Notes under the pieces: generated by a model | What the model saw: the letters and a program-made list of their open reading frames with translations, nothing else | What the model was told of the DNA's origin: nothing | Database searches by the model: none | Source: an uncultured Lachnospiraceae bacterium | GTDB taxonomy: Bacteria; Bacillota; Clostridia; Lachnospirales; Lachnospiraceae | DNA length: 12,369 nt | Assembly: GCA_910577655.1 (NCBI GenBank) | Contig: CAJTOW010000050.1 | Span: 14,465 to 26,833 of the forward strand | Direction of reading: 5' to 3' | Shown: one piece after another, positions 1 through 6,088 of the stretch | How the letters are laid out: every line of letters begins with the position of its first letter | How positions within the stretch are numbered: position 1 is the stretch's first letter | Made by a program: the position numbers and the translations under genes

Positions 1-1
1 C

Positions 2-295
2 AGTGTGACCGGCAGCGTCCTGGGCGCCTTTCTGGTAACCTCCGGCCGGGAGCTGCTGCGTTTCTTTGATGATCCGCTGACCATTGCAGGTGTCCAGATT
101 CCGCTGTTCCGCTCCGGCTTCCGTATGGTCATCTTCTCTATTCTGCTGATGGTAGTGGTTCTCTTCTACCGCCGTGGAATCATGGGAGACCATGAATTCT
201 CCTGGAACGGTTTCTTCCGGCTCATACGGGGCATTCCGGACCGGCTTAAAAGGCAGAAGGCCTCTGATACCGGGAAGGGAGGTGCAAAGGCATGA
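2..295 (+). CDS. livM: Branched-chain amino acid ABC transporter permease, LivM C-terminus (partial)
   Basis: This is the 3' end of a membrane permease of the high-affinity branched-chain amino acid importer; the frame is open through the left edge, so the start lies outside the window. The visible part begins SVTGSVLGAF, which matches the glycine-rich segment before the last helices of LivM. A hydrophobic helix follows (FRMVIFSILLMVVVLF), then the positively charged end YRRGIMGD, typical of the LivM C-terminus (usually RPQGLLG or similar). A lysine- and arginine-rich cytoplasmic tail of about 40 residues completes it. The stop overlaps the livG start by four bases (ATGA), implying translational coupling. 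The GTG at position 5 is internal, not a start. The family is clear; the LivM rather than LivH assignment rests on the C-terminal motif and on the gene order before livG and livF. Confidence 0.88.
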   Translation, partial: SVTGSVLGAFLVTSGRELLRFFDDPLTIAGVQIPLFRSGFRMVIFSILLMVVVLFYRRGIMGDHEFSWNGFFRLIRGIPDRLKRQKASDTGKGGAKA

Positions 296-1146
296 CAGAT
301 CAGAAAAACATACTCCACATGAAGGATGTGACCATGCAGTTCGGCGGTGTCGTAGCTGTCAACGGTCTGTCCCTGGATGTAAATGAACACGAGATCGTGG
401 CCCTTATCGGCCCCAACGGCGCCGGCAAGACCACCGCCTTCAACTGTGTCACCGGCATCTACCAGCCAACTTACGGCTCTGTCTCCTTCCAGGGAGAGGT
501 GATCCTTGCAAATACTCCCAAAGGGAAAATGCGCCGTCAGTATATCGGCGATGTGTGGCCCCAGGCCCTGACTCCGGTCTTAAAGACACCGGATGAGGTG
601 ACGAAGCTGGGCATAGCCCGGACCTTCCAGAACATCCGCCTGTTCGGCAATCTGACGGTCTTTGACAATGTGCTGATCGCCAGACATATGCGGGCAAAAC
701 AGAATGTATTCTCCGCCACCCTCCGTCTCAACCACGCCGAGGAGAAGCGTATGCGTGACGAGTCCATGGAGCTGCTCAGCATGCAGGGGCTGGCCCATCT
801 GAAGGATGAGACCGCCTCCTCGCTGCCCTACGGCCTCCAGCGGCGTCTGGAGATAGCCCGGGCCCTGGCTACCGGCCCCAGTCTCCTGCTCCTTGACGAG
901 CCGGCCGCGGGCATGAATCCCCAGGAGACCCAGGAGCTGACCGATTTTATCCGGCAGATCCGTGACGACTACCATCTGACCATTTTCATGATCGAGCATC
1001 ATATGGATCTGGTCATGCAGATCTCGGACCGGATCTATGTGCTGGACTTCGGCAAGCTGATCGCCCAGGGCACACCGGACGAAATCCAGAACAATCCAAA
1101 AGTAATTGAAGCATATCTGGGGGTGAGTGACGATGTTGACGATTAA
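292..1146 (+). CDS. livG: Branched-chain amino acid ABC transporter ATP-binding protein LivG
   Basis: One of the two cytoplasmic ATPases that power import of leucine, isoleucine and valine through LivH/LivM. Visible in the 284 residues are Walker A GPNGAGKT (40-47), the LivG hallmark GIARTFQNIRLF (107-118, with Q-loop Gln113), a signature segment LPYGLQRRLE (178-187), Walker B LLLLDEP (198-204) and the switch His236 in IEHHMD. The family signature is usually LSYGxQRRLE, so Pro179 and Leu182 are mild departures. The insertion between Walker A and the Q-loop (about residues 70-105) is the normal LivG feature. A strong GGAGG lies 9 bases before the ATG, inside the end of livM. The 3' end overlaps livF by 14 bases. 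The gene is intact; the exact substrate range (branched-chain versus other amides) cannot be read from the sequence. Confidence 0.95.
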   Translation: MTDQKNILHMKDVTMQFGGVVAVNGLSLDVNEHEIVALIGPNGAGKTTAFNCVTGIYQPTYGSVSFQGEVILANTPKGKMRRQYIGDVWPQALTPVLKTPDEVTKLGIARTFQNIRLFGNLTVFDNVLIARHMRAKQNVFSATLRLNHAEEKRMRDESMELLSMQGLAHLKDETASSLPYGLQRRLEIARALATGPSLLLLDEPAAGMNPQETQELTDFIRQIRDDYHLTIFMIEHHMDLVMQISDRIYVLDFGKLIAQGTPDEIQNNPKVIEAYLGVSDDVDD

Positions 1147-1840
1147 GGATCTGAGAGTTAATTACGGCGGAATCGAGGCAGTGAAGGGCATCAGCTTTGA
1201 TGTGCCGGAGGGCTCCATTGTCACCCTCATCGGTGCCAACGGGGCAGGAAAAAGCACCACCCTGCGCTCCATCACCGGCCTGGTAAAGGCCTCCGGCGGC
1301 TCCATCCAGTTCGACGGGACAGAGCTTCTGGGCATGGATACCCCGGATATTGTCTCCAGGGGCATCACCCTGGTACCGGAGGGCCGCCGGGTCTTCCCGG
1401 ACATGACGGTCCTGGAGAATATCCGCATCGGCGCCTATCTGCGGAAGGATTCCCTGAACCAGGATATCGAATGGATCTACGGACTCTTCCCGCGGCTTAA
1501 GGAACGGAGCTGGCAGCTGGCCGGCACCCTCTCCGGCGGGGAGCAGCAGATGCTGGCTGTGGCACGGGCTCTTATGAGCCATCCGAGACTTATGATGATG
1601 GATGAGCCGTCCCTGGGACTGGCGCCGCTGATCGTCCAGGATATCTTCCACATCATTCAGGAGATCAACAGGCAGGGAGTGACCATCCTGCTGATCGAAC
1701 AGAATGCCAACATGGCCCTGAGAATTGCCCACCAGGGGTATGTGCTGGAGACCGGACGGATCTCCCTCAGGGGATCCGGGAAGGAACTGCTGGCAGATGA
1801 ATCGGTGAAAGCAGCTTATCTGGGGAAGAAAAAGGGGTAA
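1133..1840 (+). CDS. livF: Branched-chain amino acid ABC transporter ATP-binding protein LivF
   Basis: The second ATPase of the branched-chain amino acid importer, 235 residues from the chosen start. It has Walker A GANGAGKS (34-41), the LivF segment VPEGRRVFPDMTVLENI (81-97) in the Q-loop region, a perfect signature LSGGEQQ (133-139), Walker B LMMMDEP (153-159) followed by SLGLAP, and IEQN (188-191), where LivF proteins carry Gln in place of the switch His. An in-frame GTG lies at 1127, but the ribosome binding site GGGGTGAG (1119-1126) directly abuts it, so the ATG at 1133, about 6 bases away, is preferred. It overlaps livG by 14 bases and is the last gene of the liv operon. The next gene is on the opposite strand and ends only 13 bases away. 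Confidence 0.95.
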   Translation: MLTIKDLRVNYGGIEAVKGISFDVPEGSIVTLIGANGAGKSTTLRSITGLVKASGGSIQFDGTELLGMDTPDIVSRGITLVPEGRRVFPDMTVLENIRIGAYLRKDSLNQDIEWIYGLFPRLKERSWQLAGTLSGGEQQMLAVARALMSHPRLMMMDEPSLGLAPLIVQDIFHIIQEINRQGVTILLIEQNANMALRIAHQGYVLETGRISLRGSGKELLADESVKAAYLGKKKG

Positions 1841-1868
1841 CTTTATTTACTCTTTACTTCTCCCCCAG
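1820..1868. terminator. Possible bidirectional hairpin shared by the ends of livF and the amidohydrolase gene
   Basis: CTGGGGAAGAA (1820-1830) pairs with TTCTCCCCCAG (1858-1868), 10 of 11 positions with one A-C mismatch, around a 27-base AT-rich loop. The stem sits in the last codons of both convergent genes, whose stop codons are only 13 bases apart. No clear U-tract follows on either strand, so termination activity is uncertain; it is simply the only candidate at this junction. Confidence 0.3.
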
Positions 1869-2960
1869 TCCCAGCCGCAGGTCAACCACCTGCTCCAGAA
1901 TATCTGCTCCGATCTCCATGGCATGGGGATCGAAGCACATTCTGGGATGATGCAGACCATATTCTACATTGGCCCCGATTCCTATATACCCCATCCGGAT
2001 TCCACATATCTGACTGAAATAATAGACGTCATCACCCCCGGTGGTCTTTACAATTCCCAGGGATTTTCCAAGAACCCTATTGATAGCCTGATCGCAGAGA
2101 CTGGTTACCTCCGGGTCCAGAATGGCTGCCGGTACCCCGCCATATGTAAAGGCTTCTATGGCGCCGCCGTACATGGCAGCTGTATGGTCACAGATCTTTT
2201 GCAGCTTTTGGATGATACTGTCGGCGATCTCATTGGTCTCCCCACGCAGGTCAAAGCCCAGATGGCAGGTATCGGGAATGCTGTTTCTGGCGCCGCCGGC
2301 TGTATGGATCTGGGTTGGCTTTAAGCTGAAGGAAAAGCCTACATTCTCACGGATCCCATTAGCCGCCTGGATAATGGCCGAAGCAATCTCGATGGCATTG
2401 ACGCCCAGAAATGGCCTGGATCCGTGAGCTGTTTTCCCCTTTATGACAATGTCGACAAAATAGGCAGCACTATGGGCAACCCCTGCCGCCGCTTCCCCTA
2501 ACACAGCGTCCTGGGAGGGACGCAGATGCACTGCAACCATCTCCTGAATCTCTGAAAATGCTCCGGTCTGGGCCATCACATATGCCCCCTTCCCGCTGAC
2601 TTCCTCTGCCTGCTGGAACAGAATATACAGCTTTCCCGTCCGGATTCCCCGCCGGACTGCCTGCTTTGCAGCCGTAAGAACCATGGTACAATTGGCATCA
2701 TGGCCACATGCGTGGATGGCTGTGCTTTCTCCGTCTATCTCAAAGGGAAGGGCATCCATATCCGCCCTCAAGGCCAGTGCCGGCCCCGGTACACCGCTGT
2801 CAATCACACCGAGAATACCGGTATTGCCTATATTTCTCTTTACCTGGTATCCCAGTTCCTCCAGACAGTCTGCCAGATAGGCGGATGTCCGGACCTCGCA
2901 CAATCCCAGCTCCGGCATACTGTGGAGCTTGTCAAAATTTGTCTTAATAAATGAATCCAT
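1854..2960 (-). CDS. M20-family amidohydrolase / N-acyl-amino-acid hydrolase
   Basis: A metal-dependent amidohydrolase of the M20D group (hippurate hydrolase, IAA-amino-acid hydrolase, N-acetyldiaminopimelate deacetylase and AbgA-like enzymes), which splits an acyl or aryl group from an amino acid or short peptide. The 368 residues show the N-terminal MPELG motif (15-19), RADMDALP (65-72), the metal-ligand motif ACGHD (84-88; Cys85 and His87), the acidic pair in QQAEE (117-121), HLRP with His145, the dimerisation-domain segment KGKTAHGSRP (174-183) and the terminal LHHPRM with the last ligand His. No signal peptide is seen, so it is cytoplasmic. A longer start exists at 2978, but GAGAGGAG sits 6 bases before the ATG at 2960, which decides the start. 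It lies 34 bases downstream of the MATE gene on the same strand and is probably cotranscribed. The substrate cannot be read from the sequence. Confidence 0.88.
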   Translation of the reverse strand: MDSFIKTNFDKLHSMPELGLCEVRTSAYLADCLEELGYQVKRNIGNTGILGVIDSGVPGPALALRADMDALPFEIDGESTAIHACGHDANCTMVLTAAKQAVRRGIRTGKLYILFQQAEEVSGKGAYVMAQTGAFSEIQEMVAVHLRPSQDAVLGEAAAGVAHSAAYFVDIVIKGKTAHGSRPFLGVNAIEIASAIIQAANGIRENVGFSFSLKPTQIHTAGGARNSIPDTCHLGFDLRGETNEIADSIIQKLQKICDHTAAMYGGAIEAFTYGGVPAAILDPEVTSLCDQAINRVLGKSLGIVKTTGGDDVYYFSQICGIRMGYIGIGANVEYGLHHPRMCFDPHAMEIGADILEQVVDLRLGLGEK

Positions 2961-2994
2961 ATGTTTCTCCTCTCTCATAAACAGGTGATTTTTG

Positions 2995-4440
2995 TTACCC
3001 CTCTCCTCCCAGCTCCACGGCCAGATTCCGCAGCCATCTTTTCTGGCGGTAGCGGATATAGCCTACCACGGCCTTGTAGAATTCCTCTGACAGAACCATG
3101 GCATACACAATGTAAATGGGCTGATGCAGGATGAGACCGCCCAAAAACGCCATGGGGATCCCGATGGCCCACACGCCGCTTGTGTCGATAATCAGGCATA
3201 CCTTTGTGTCGCCGCCGCTGCGCAGGACGCCAACGATATTAATAAAATTAAAATTCTTAAAAGGCATGTACAGGATGAATACCAGCAGGCACAGGTTTAC
3301 CGCCCGGGCCACCTGGGGAGTGATCCGATAGAGCCCGATTACATGCCAGCGGATGCCGTAGCAGATGCCCATGGCCGCCAGGGTCGTAAGGGCCGACAGA
3401 ATAAAAAACTGTCTGGCGTACCGCTCCGCCTGCTTCAGTCTCCCGGCTCCCATCTCGTGGCCCAGGATCACGGCTGTAGCAGCGCTTAATCCCTGGAACA
3501 GCACCACCACAATATCCTGGATCGTGGTAGCGATGGTGATAGCAGCTACCGCGTCGTCTCCCATGCGTCCGTAGGCCATGGAATAGACCGTGGTTCCCAG
3601 TCCCCACATGAACTCGTTGGCAATCACCGGCGCGCAGGTGGACACAAACTGGTGAAGGAAGGCCCTGCTAAAACCAAACATTTCACGGATCCGGCAGGCC
3701 AGAGGAGTCCTGGTCAGATAGACCACCAGCAGCATGACTGCACTCTCCGCGACCCGCGCCGCCAGGGTAGCCGCAGCGGCTCCCGCCACACCCAAAGCCG
3801 GCATCCCGAATTTTCCGAAGATCAGGGTGTAATTCAGCAGGATATTGATGAGGATGGCCATACAGCTGGTAGCCACCGGCGCCTTGACCCGTCCCACGGA
3901 ACGCATCATAGCCACATACACATTGGTGATGGCGATGAAGGGATAGGACACGGCAGCAATGGGCAGATAGGTGGCGCCGAGGGCGATGGCATTCTCGCTG
4001 GTGGTGAATATCCGCATCACCAGCTCTGGTCTTGCGATGCTGGGTACCACAAAGAACAGGGAGCCCAGTCCGGCGATCATCAGGGCGGTTCCCAGAACCT
4101 TCCGGATATTTTTCAGATCTCTGTTTCCCCAGTACTGGGCGGCCAGAACCCCGGAGCCGCTGACCACGCCGAAGACCAGCAGGGAAAATACGAAGAAAAC
4201 CTTGTTGGCCAGCCCCACCGCCGCCACAGCCGTCTCTCCCAGAGTCCCGATCATCAGGGTATCCACCAGGTTCACAATGGTGTTCAGCATGCCCTGCATG
4301 GCTACCGGCAGGGCAATGGTCACCGCCTTTTTAAGGAAGGTCCGGTCCTGGAGCATTTCTTTTGTATCTCTAAACAGTTGTAACATATTCCGGTACTCTC
4401 TTCTTTTCTTTTTTGTCTTGAAGCAGAGATAGTTTACCAT
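2995..4440 (-). CDS. MATE-family multidrug/toxin efflux protein
   Basis: An integral membrane antiporter of the MATE family, expected to expel cationic drugs or metabolites in exchange for Na+ or H+. The 481 residues form about 12 hydrophobic helices. The early segment NLVDTLMIGTLGE (57-69) is the family hallmark, followed by GLANKVFFVFSLLVFGVVSG. MMRSVGRVKAPV (178-189) and LRSGGDTK in the second half occupy the equivalent positions of the two internal repeats. Two starts are possible. The ATG at 4440 has AGGA 7 bases upstream but adds the basic leader KTKKKRREYRN. The ATG at 4386 (MLQLFRD) resembles the usual start of clostridial relatives but has only a weak AGAG-type site. The amidohydrolase gene follows closely, so the two may act together, for example on export of a metabolite or its product; that is inference. 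Confidence 0.92.
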   Translation of the reverse strand: MVNYLCFKTKKKRREYRNMLQLFRDTKEMLQDRTFLKKAVTIALPVAMQGMLNTIVNLVDTLMIGTLGETAVAAVGLANKVFFVFSLLVFGVVSGSGVLAAQYWGNRDLKNIRKVLGTALMIAGLGSLFFVVPSIARPELVMRIFTTSENAIALGATYLPIAAVSYPFIAITNVYVAMMRSVGRVKAPVATSCMAILINILLNYTLIFGKFGMPALGVAGAAAATLAARVAESAVMLLVVYLTRTPLACRIREMFGFSRAFLHQFVSTCAPVIANEFMWGLGTTVYSMAYGRMGDDAVAAITIATTIQDIVVVLFQGLSAATAVILGHEMGAGRLKQAERYARQFFILSALTTLAAMGICYGIRWHVIGLYRITPQVARAVNLCLLVFILYMPFKNFNFINIVGVLRSGGDTKVCLIIDTSGVWAIGIPMAFLGGLILHQPIYIVYAMVLSEEFYKAVVGYIRYRQKRWLRNLAVELGGEG

Positions 4441-4448
4441 ATAGATTC

Positions 4449-4463
4449 CTGATTGACAATCAG
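4449..4463. promoter_or_regulatory. 15-bp perfect palindrome in front of the MATE gene
   Basis: CTGATTG-A-CAATCAG is a perfect inverted repeat of 7 bp arms around one base. It lies immediately upstream of the AGGA ribosome binding site of the longer MATE start. Its position fits an operator for a dimeric repressor of the MarR or TetR kind, which commonly control efflux pumps, but no such regulator is in the window. As RNA it would not make a useful hairpin, because the loop is a single base. Confidence 0.4.
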
Positions 4464-4518
4464 TATTTTTCAGCAGGACAGCGCACCGGGTACGCAGCCT
4501 TGTCTGGACTATTACATA

Positions 4519-4553
4519 AAAGAACTGCCGTCCACACCGGGCAGCAGTTCTTT
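4519..4553 (-). terminator. Rho-independent terminator of the 2-hydroxycarboxylate transporter gene
   Basis: On the - strand the stem AAAGAACTGC pairs perfectly over 10 bp with GCAGTTCTTT (arms 4544-4553 and 4519-4528) around a 15-base GC-rich loop. The transcript then runs into TTTTAT. It begins about 28 bases after the transporter stop codon, the expected place for its terminator, and insulates the MATE operon from read-through. Confidence 0.78.
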
Positions 4554-4580
4554 CTCTTGAGGAATTTTGCCTGTATTCAC

Positions 4581-5885
4581 CTATTTCAAAAATGCTCCAA
4601 ACAGCACACTTCCAAGGATCAGTACGATCCCGCCGCCGAGACGGGAAGAGAGCTGGGCGTAAGCGATCAGTCCCATCCGGTTGGAGGCACCCAGCACAGC
4701 CAGATCACCGGAACCGCCGCGGTTTGCCATACATAAGCCTGCGGTGATGGCTGAATCGATGGGGAAGAAGCCCACCAGGTATCCGACCACGGCGGAACCA
4801 AGAATCGCACCCACCACAATGGCCAAAGCAATGGCTACATTTCCCAGAGTGATGGCCTGGGCAAGCTCAATGATATTGGTATCCACGCCAACCCCCACCA
4901 TGATCACCAGAACCAGGTTGCCGCTGAAAAAGGACTGCAGCTTCTTTGCCGCCGCGCGGACATTTTCCGGAACAATACCGGCTGCTGCTACTATGGCCAC
5001 GAAGATAATCATGTAAGCAAACTGATGGATCGGGGTTCCAAAAATCTCAGGAAGAATGGCCTTTGCAAACAGTCTTCCCAGGGCATAGAAGCCGATAGCC
5101 AGGAAAAAGGCGCCGCCCAGGTCTTTCATGCTGACCGTAACCTTCTTATCCTCGCTTGCGAAATCACCTCCGGAACGAATCAGCTGGGTGCCGTCTCCCG
5201 TAAGGGCTGGTCTGGCCTCTCCAATCTTCCGCAGAACAGCCGCAGTAAGAATGGCAAAAATATTAGCAATCGTCAGAATCGTGATAGCAAAGGAATAGTA
5301 GTTTGCCGCCGCGTCGCCGGTCACCGTCTCATAAATCTGGCTTAAGGGGACAGCTCCCGCGCCGTTTCCGCCGCCCATGACCGGAAGCACATATTTCAAC
5401 ATGATATTCACCGGATTAACTCCGAAGGGAAGTCCCACAAGGATTCCCAGAAGGGATGCGCCTGCCAGACCGCCGAAAATGGCCGGAATATAGCCTGCAA
5501 AGGAACGGATCAGAAGCTTTCTGTCCAGTGCCAGGATAGAGCCTGTGATCAGGAAGATGATGAAGAAGGACAGGAAATCTGCATCATCCATAATCATGAT
5601 CATGCCTTCTGCATATTTCTCCGGAACAAGCTTATAAGTAAACAGACATGCGGATACCAGGAACGTAAGCACCAGACCACCGCCGATGTAGCTGTTCCAG
5701 AAGGGGATACGCTCGCCGACCTCATTGCAGATCAGACCGATGGACAGCATCAGGGCAAAGCACCCTGCCAGATCCGCGGAAAGAGCCCCTGTTGCTGCTG
5801 CCGCGATGACAATCACTGCGATTCCCCCTGCCAGCCACCAGGGCATACCAAATGTTTTCAGTGTGAATCCTTTTTGTTCTGACAT
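4581..5885 (-). CDS. 2-hydroxycarboxylate transporter family protein (CitS/MaeN/CimH type), Na+ symporter
   Basis: A secondary transporter for citrate, malate or related 2-hydroxy acids, normally coupled to Na+. The 434 residues fit the family's usual length and fold into about 11 helices. Both reentrant-loop GGxG motifs of the family are present: GGGNGAGAVPLS (171-182) in the first half and MANRGGSGDLAVLGAS (386-401) in the second. The substrate-binding arginine region SSRLGG (413-418, Arg415) near the C-terminus corresponds to the carboxylate-binding Arg of CitS. GGAGG lies 8 bases before the ATG. No citrate lyase, oxaloacetate decarboxylase or malolactic gene is in the window, so the substrate is open. 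A terminator follows the gene. Upstream is a 203-base gap with regulator-type repeats, then the kinase gene, which suggests control by that two-component system. Confidence 0.93.
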   Translation of the reverse strand: MSEQKGFTLKTFGMPWWLAGGIAVIVIAAAATGALSADLAGCFALMLSIGLICNEVGERIPFWNSYIGGGLVLTFLVSACLFTYKLVPEKYAEGMIMIMDDADFLSFFIIFLITGSILALDRKLLIRSFAGYIPAIFGGLAGASLLGILVGLPFGVNPVNIMLKYVLPVMGGGNGAGAVPLSQIYETVTGDAAANYYSFAITILTIANIFAILTAAVLRKIGEARPALTGDGTQLIRSGGDFASEDKKVTVSMKDLGGAFFLAIGFYALGRLFAKAILPEIFGTPIHQFAYMIIFVAIVAAAGIVPENVRAAAKKLQSFFSGNLVLVIMVGVGVDTNIIELAQAITLGNVAIALAIVVGAILGSAVVGYLVGFFPIDSAITAGLCMANRGGSGDLAVLGASNRMGLIAYAQLSSRLGGGIVLILGSVLFGAFLK

Positions 5886-5980
5886 AGCCTATACCTCCAT
5901 TATGTAAGTTTTCACCGGGGCAGGGAGAACCCTCCGGACCTTTTCTGCTGGACGGGTTTCCTGCCGCTTTTCATAATGAA

Positions 5981-5986
5981 AGTATA
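5981..5986 (-). promoter_or_regulatory. Predicted -10 box of the 2-hydroxycarboxylate transporter promoter
   Basis: On the - strand the hexamer reads TATACT. No acceptable -35 lies 16-18 bases upstream (the sequence there is TGTTCC). Instead, the end of a 22-bp repeat array lies 10 bases upstream. This is the pattern of a class II promoter in which an OmpR/PhoB-family activator substitutes for the -35. A leader of roughly 90 bases would precede the ATG. Confidence 0.5.
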
Positions 5987-5996
5987 GGACTCCAGC

Positions 5997-6062
5997 CTTA
6001 CAGGGAACATGGTGTTTCCTTACACTGGATTAAGATTTTTCTTACAAAATGTTAAGGTTTCC
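5997..6062 (-). promoter_or_regulatory. Three tandem 22-bp repeats, likely response-regulator binding array
   Basis: Three consecutive 22-base units start at 5997, 6019 and 6041 on the + strand, each beginning with CTTACA. In units two and three TTAAG follows exactly 11 bases after the unit start and is followed by TTT two bases later. Unit one keeps CTTACA and the distal TTT but has CATGG in place of TTAAG. Direct repeats with 11-bp half-site spacing are how OmpR/PhoB-family dimers bind DNA in tandem. The array lies between the kinase gene and the transporter gene, ends 10 bp before the transporter -10 box, and the neighbouring regulator belongs to the OmpR family. The repeats are seen directly; the binding protein is inferred. 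Confidence 0.65.
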
Positions 6063-6088
6063 CAGTCACAGGTATAACGGCAGCATTT

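Noticed and set aside
3652..4383. A 243-codon + strand open frame opposite the MATE gene, and a similar 239-codon - strand frame at 1013-1732 opposite livF
   Set aside because: Both are low-complexity Gly/His/Gln-rich shadows of well-supported genes, without ribosome binding sites or family motifs.
5997..6062. A short CRISPR array
   Set aside because: The units are contiguous 22-mers with no spacers, only part of each is conserved, and no cas genes are near. Position and period fit an operator array.
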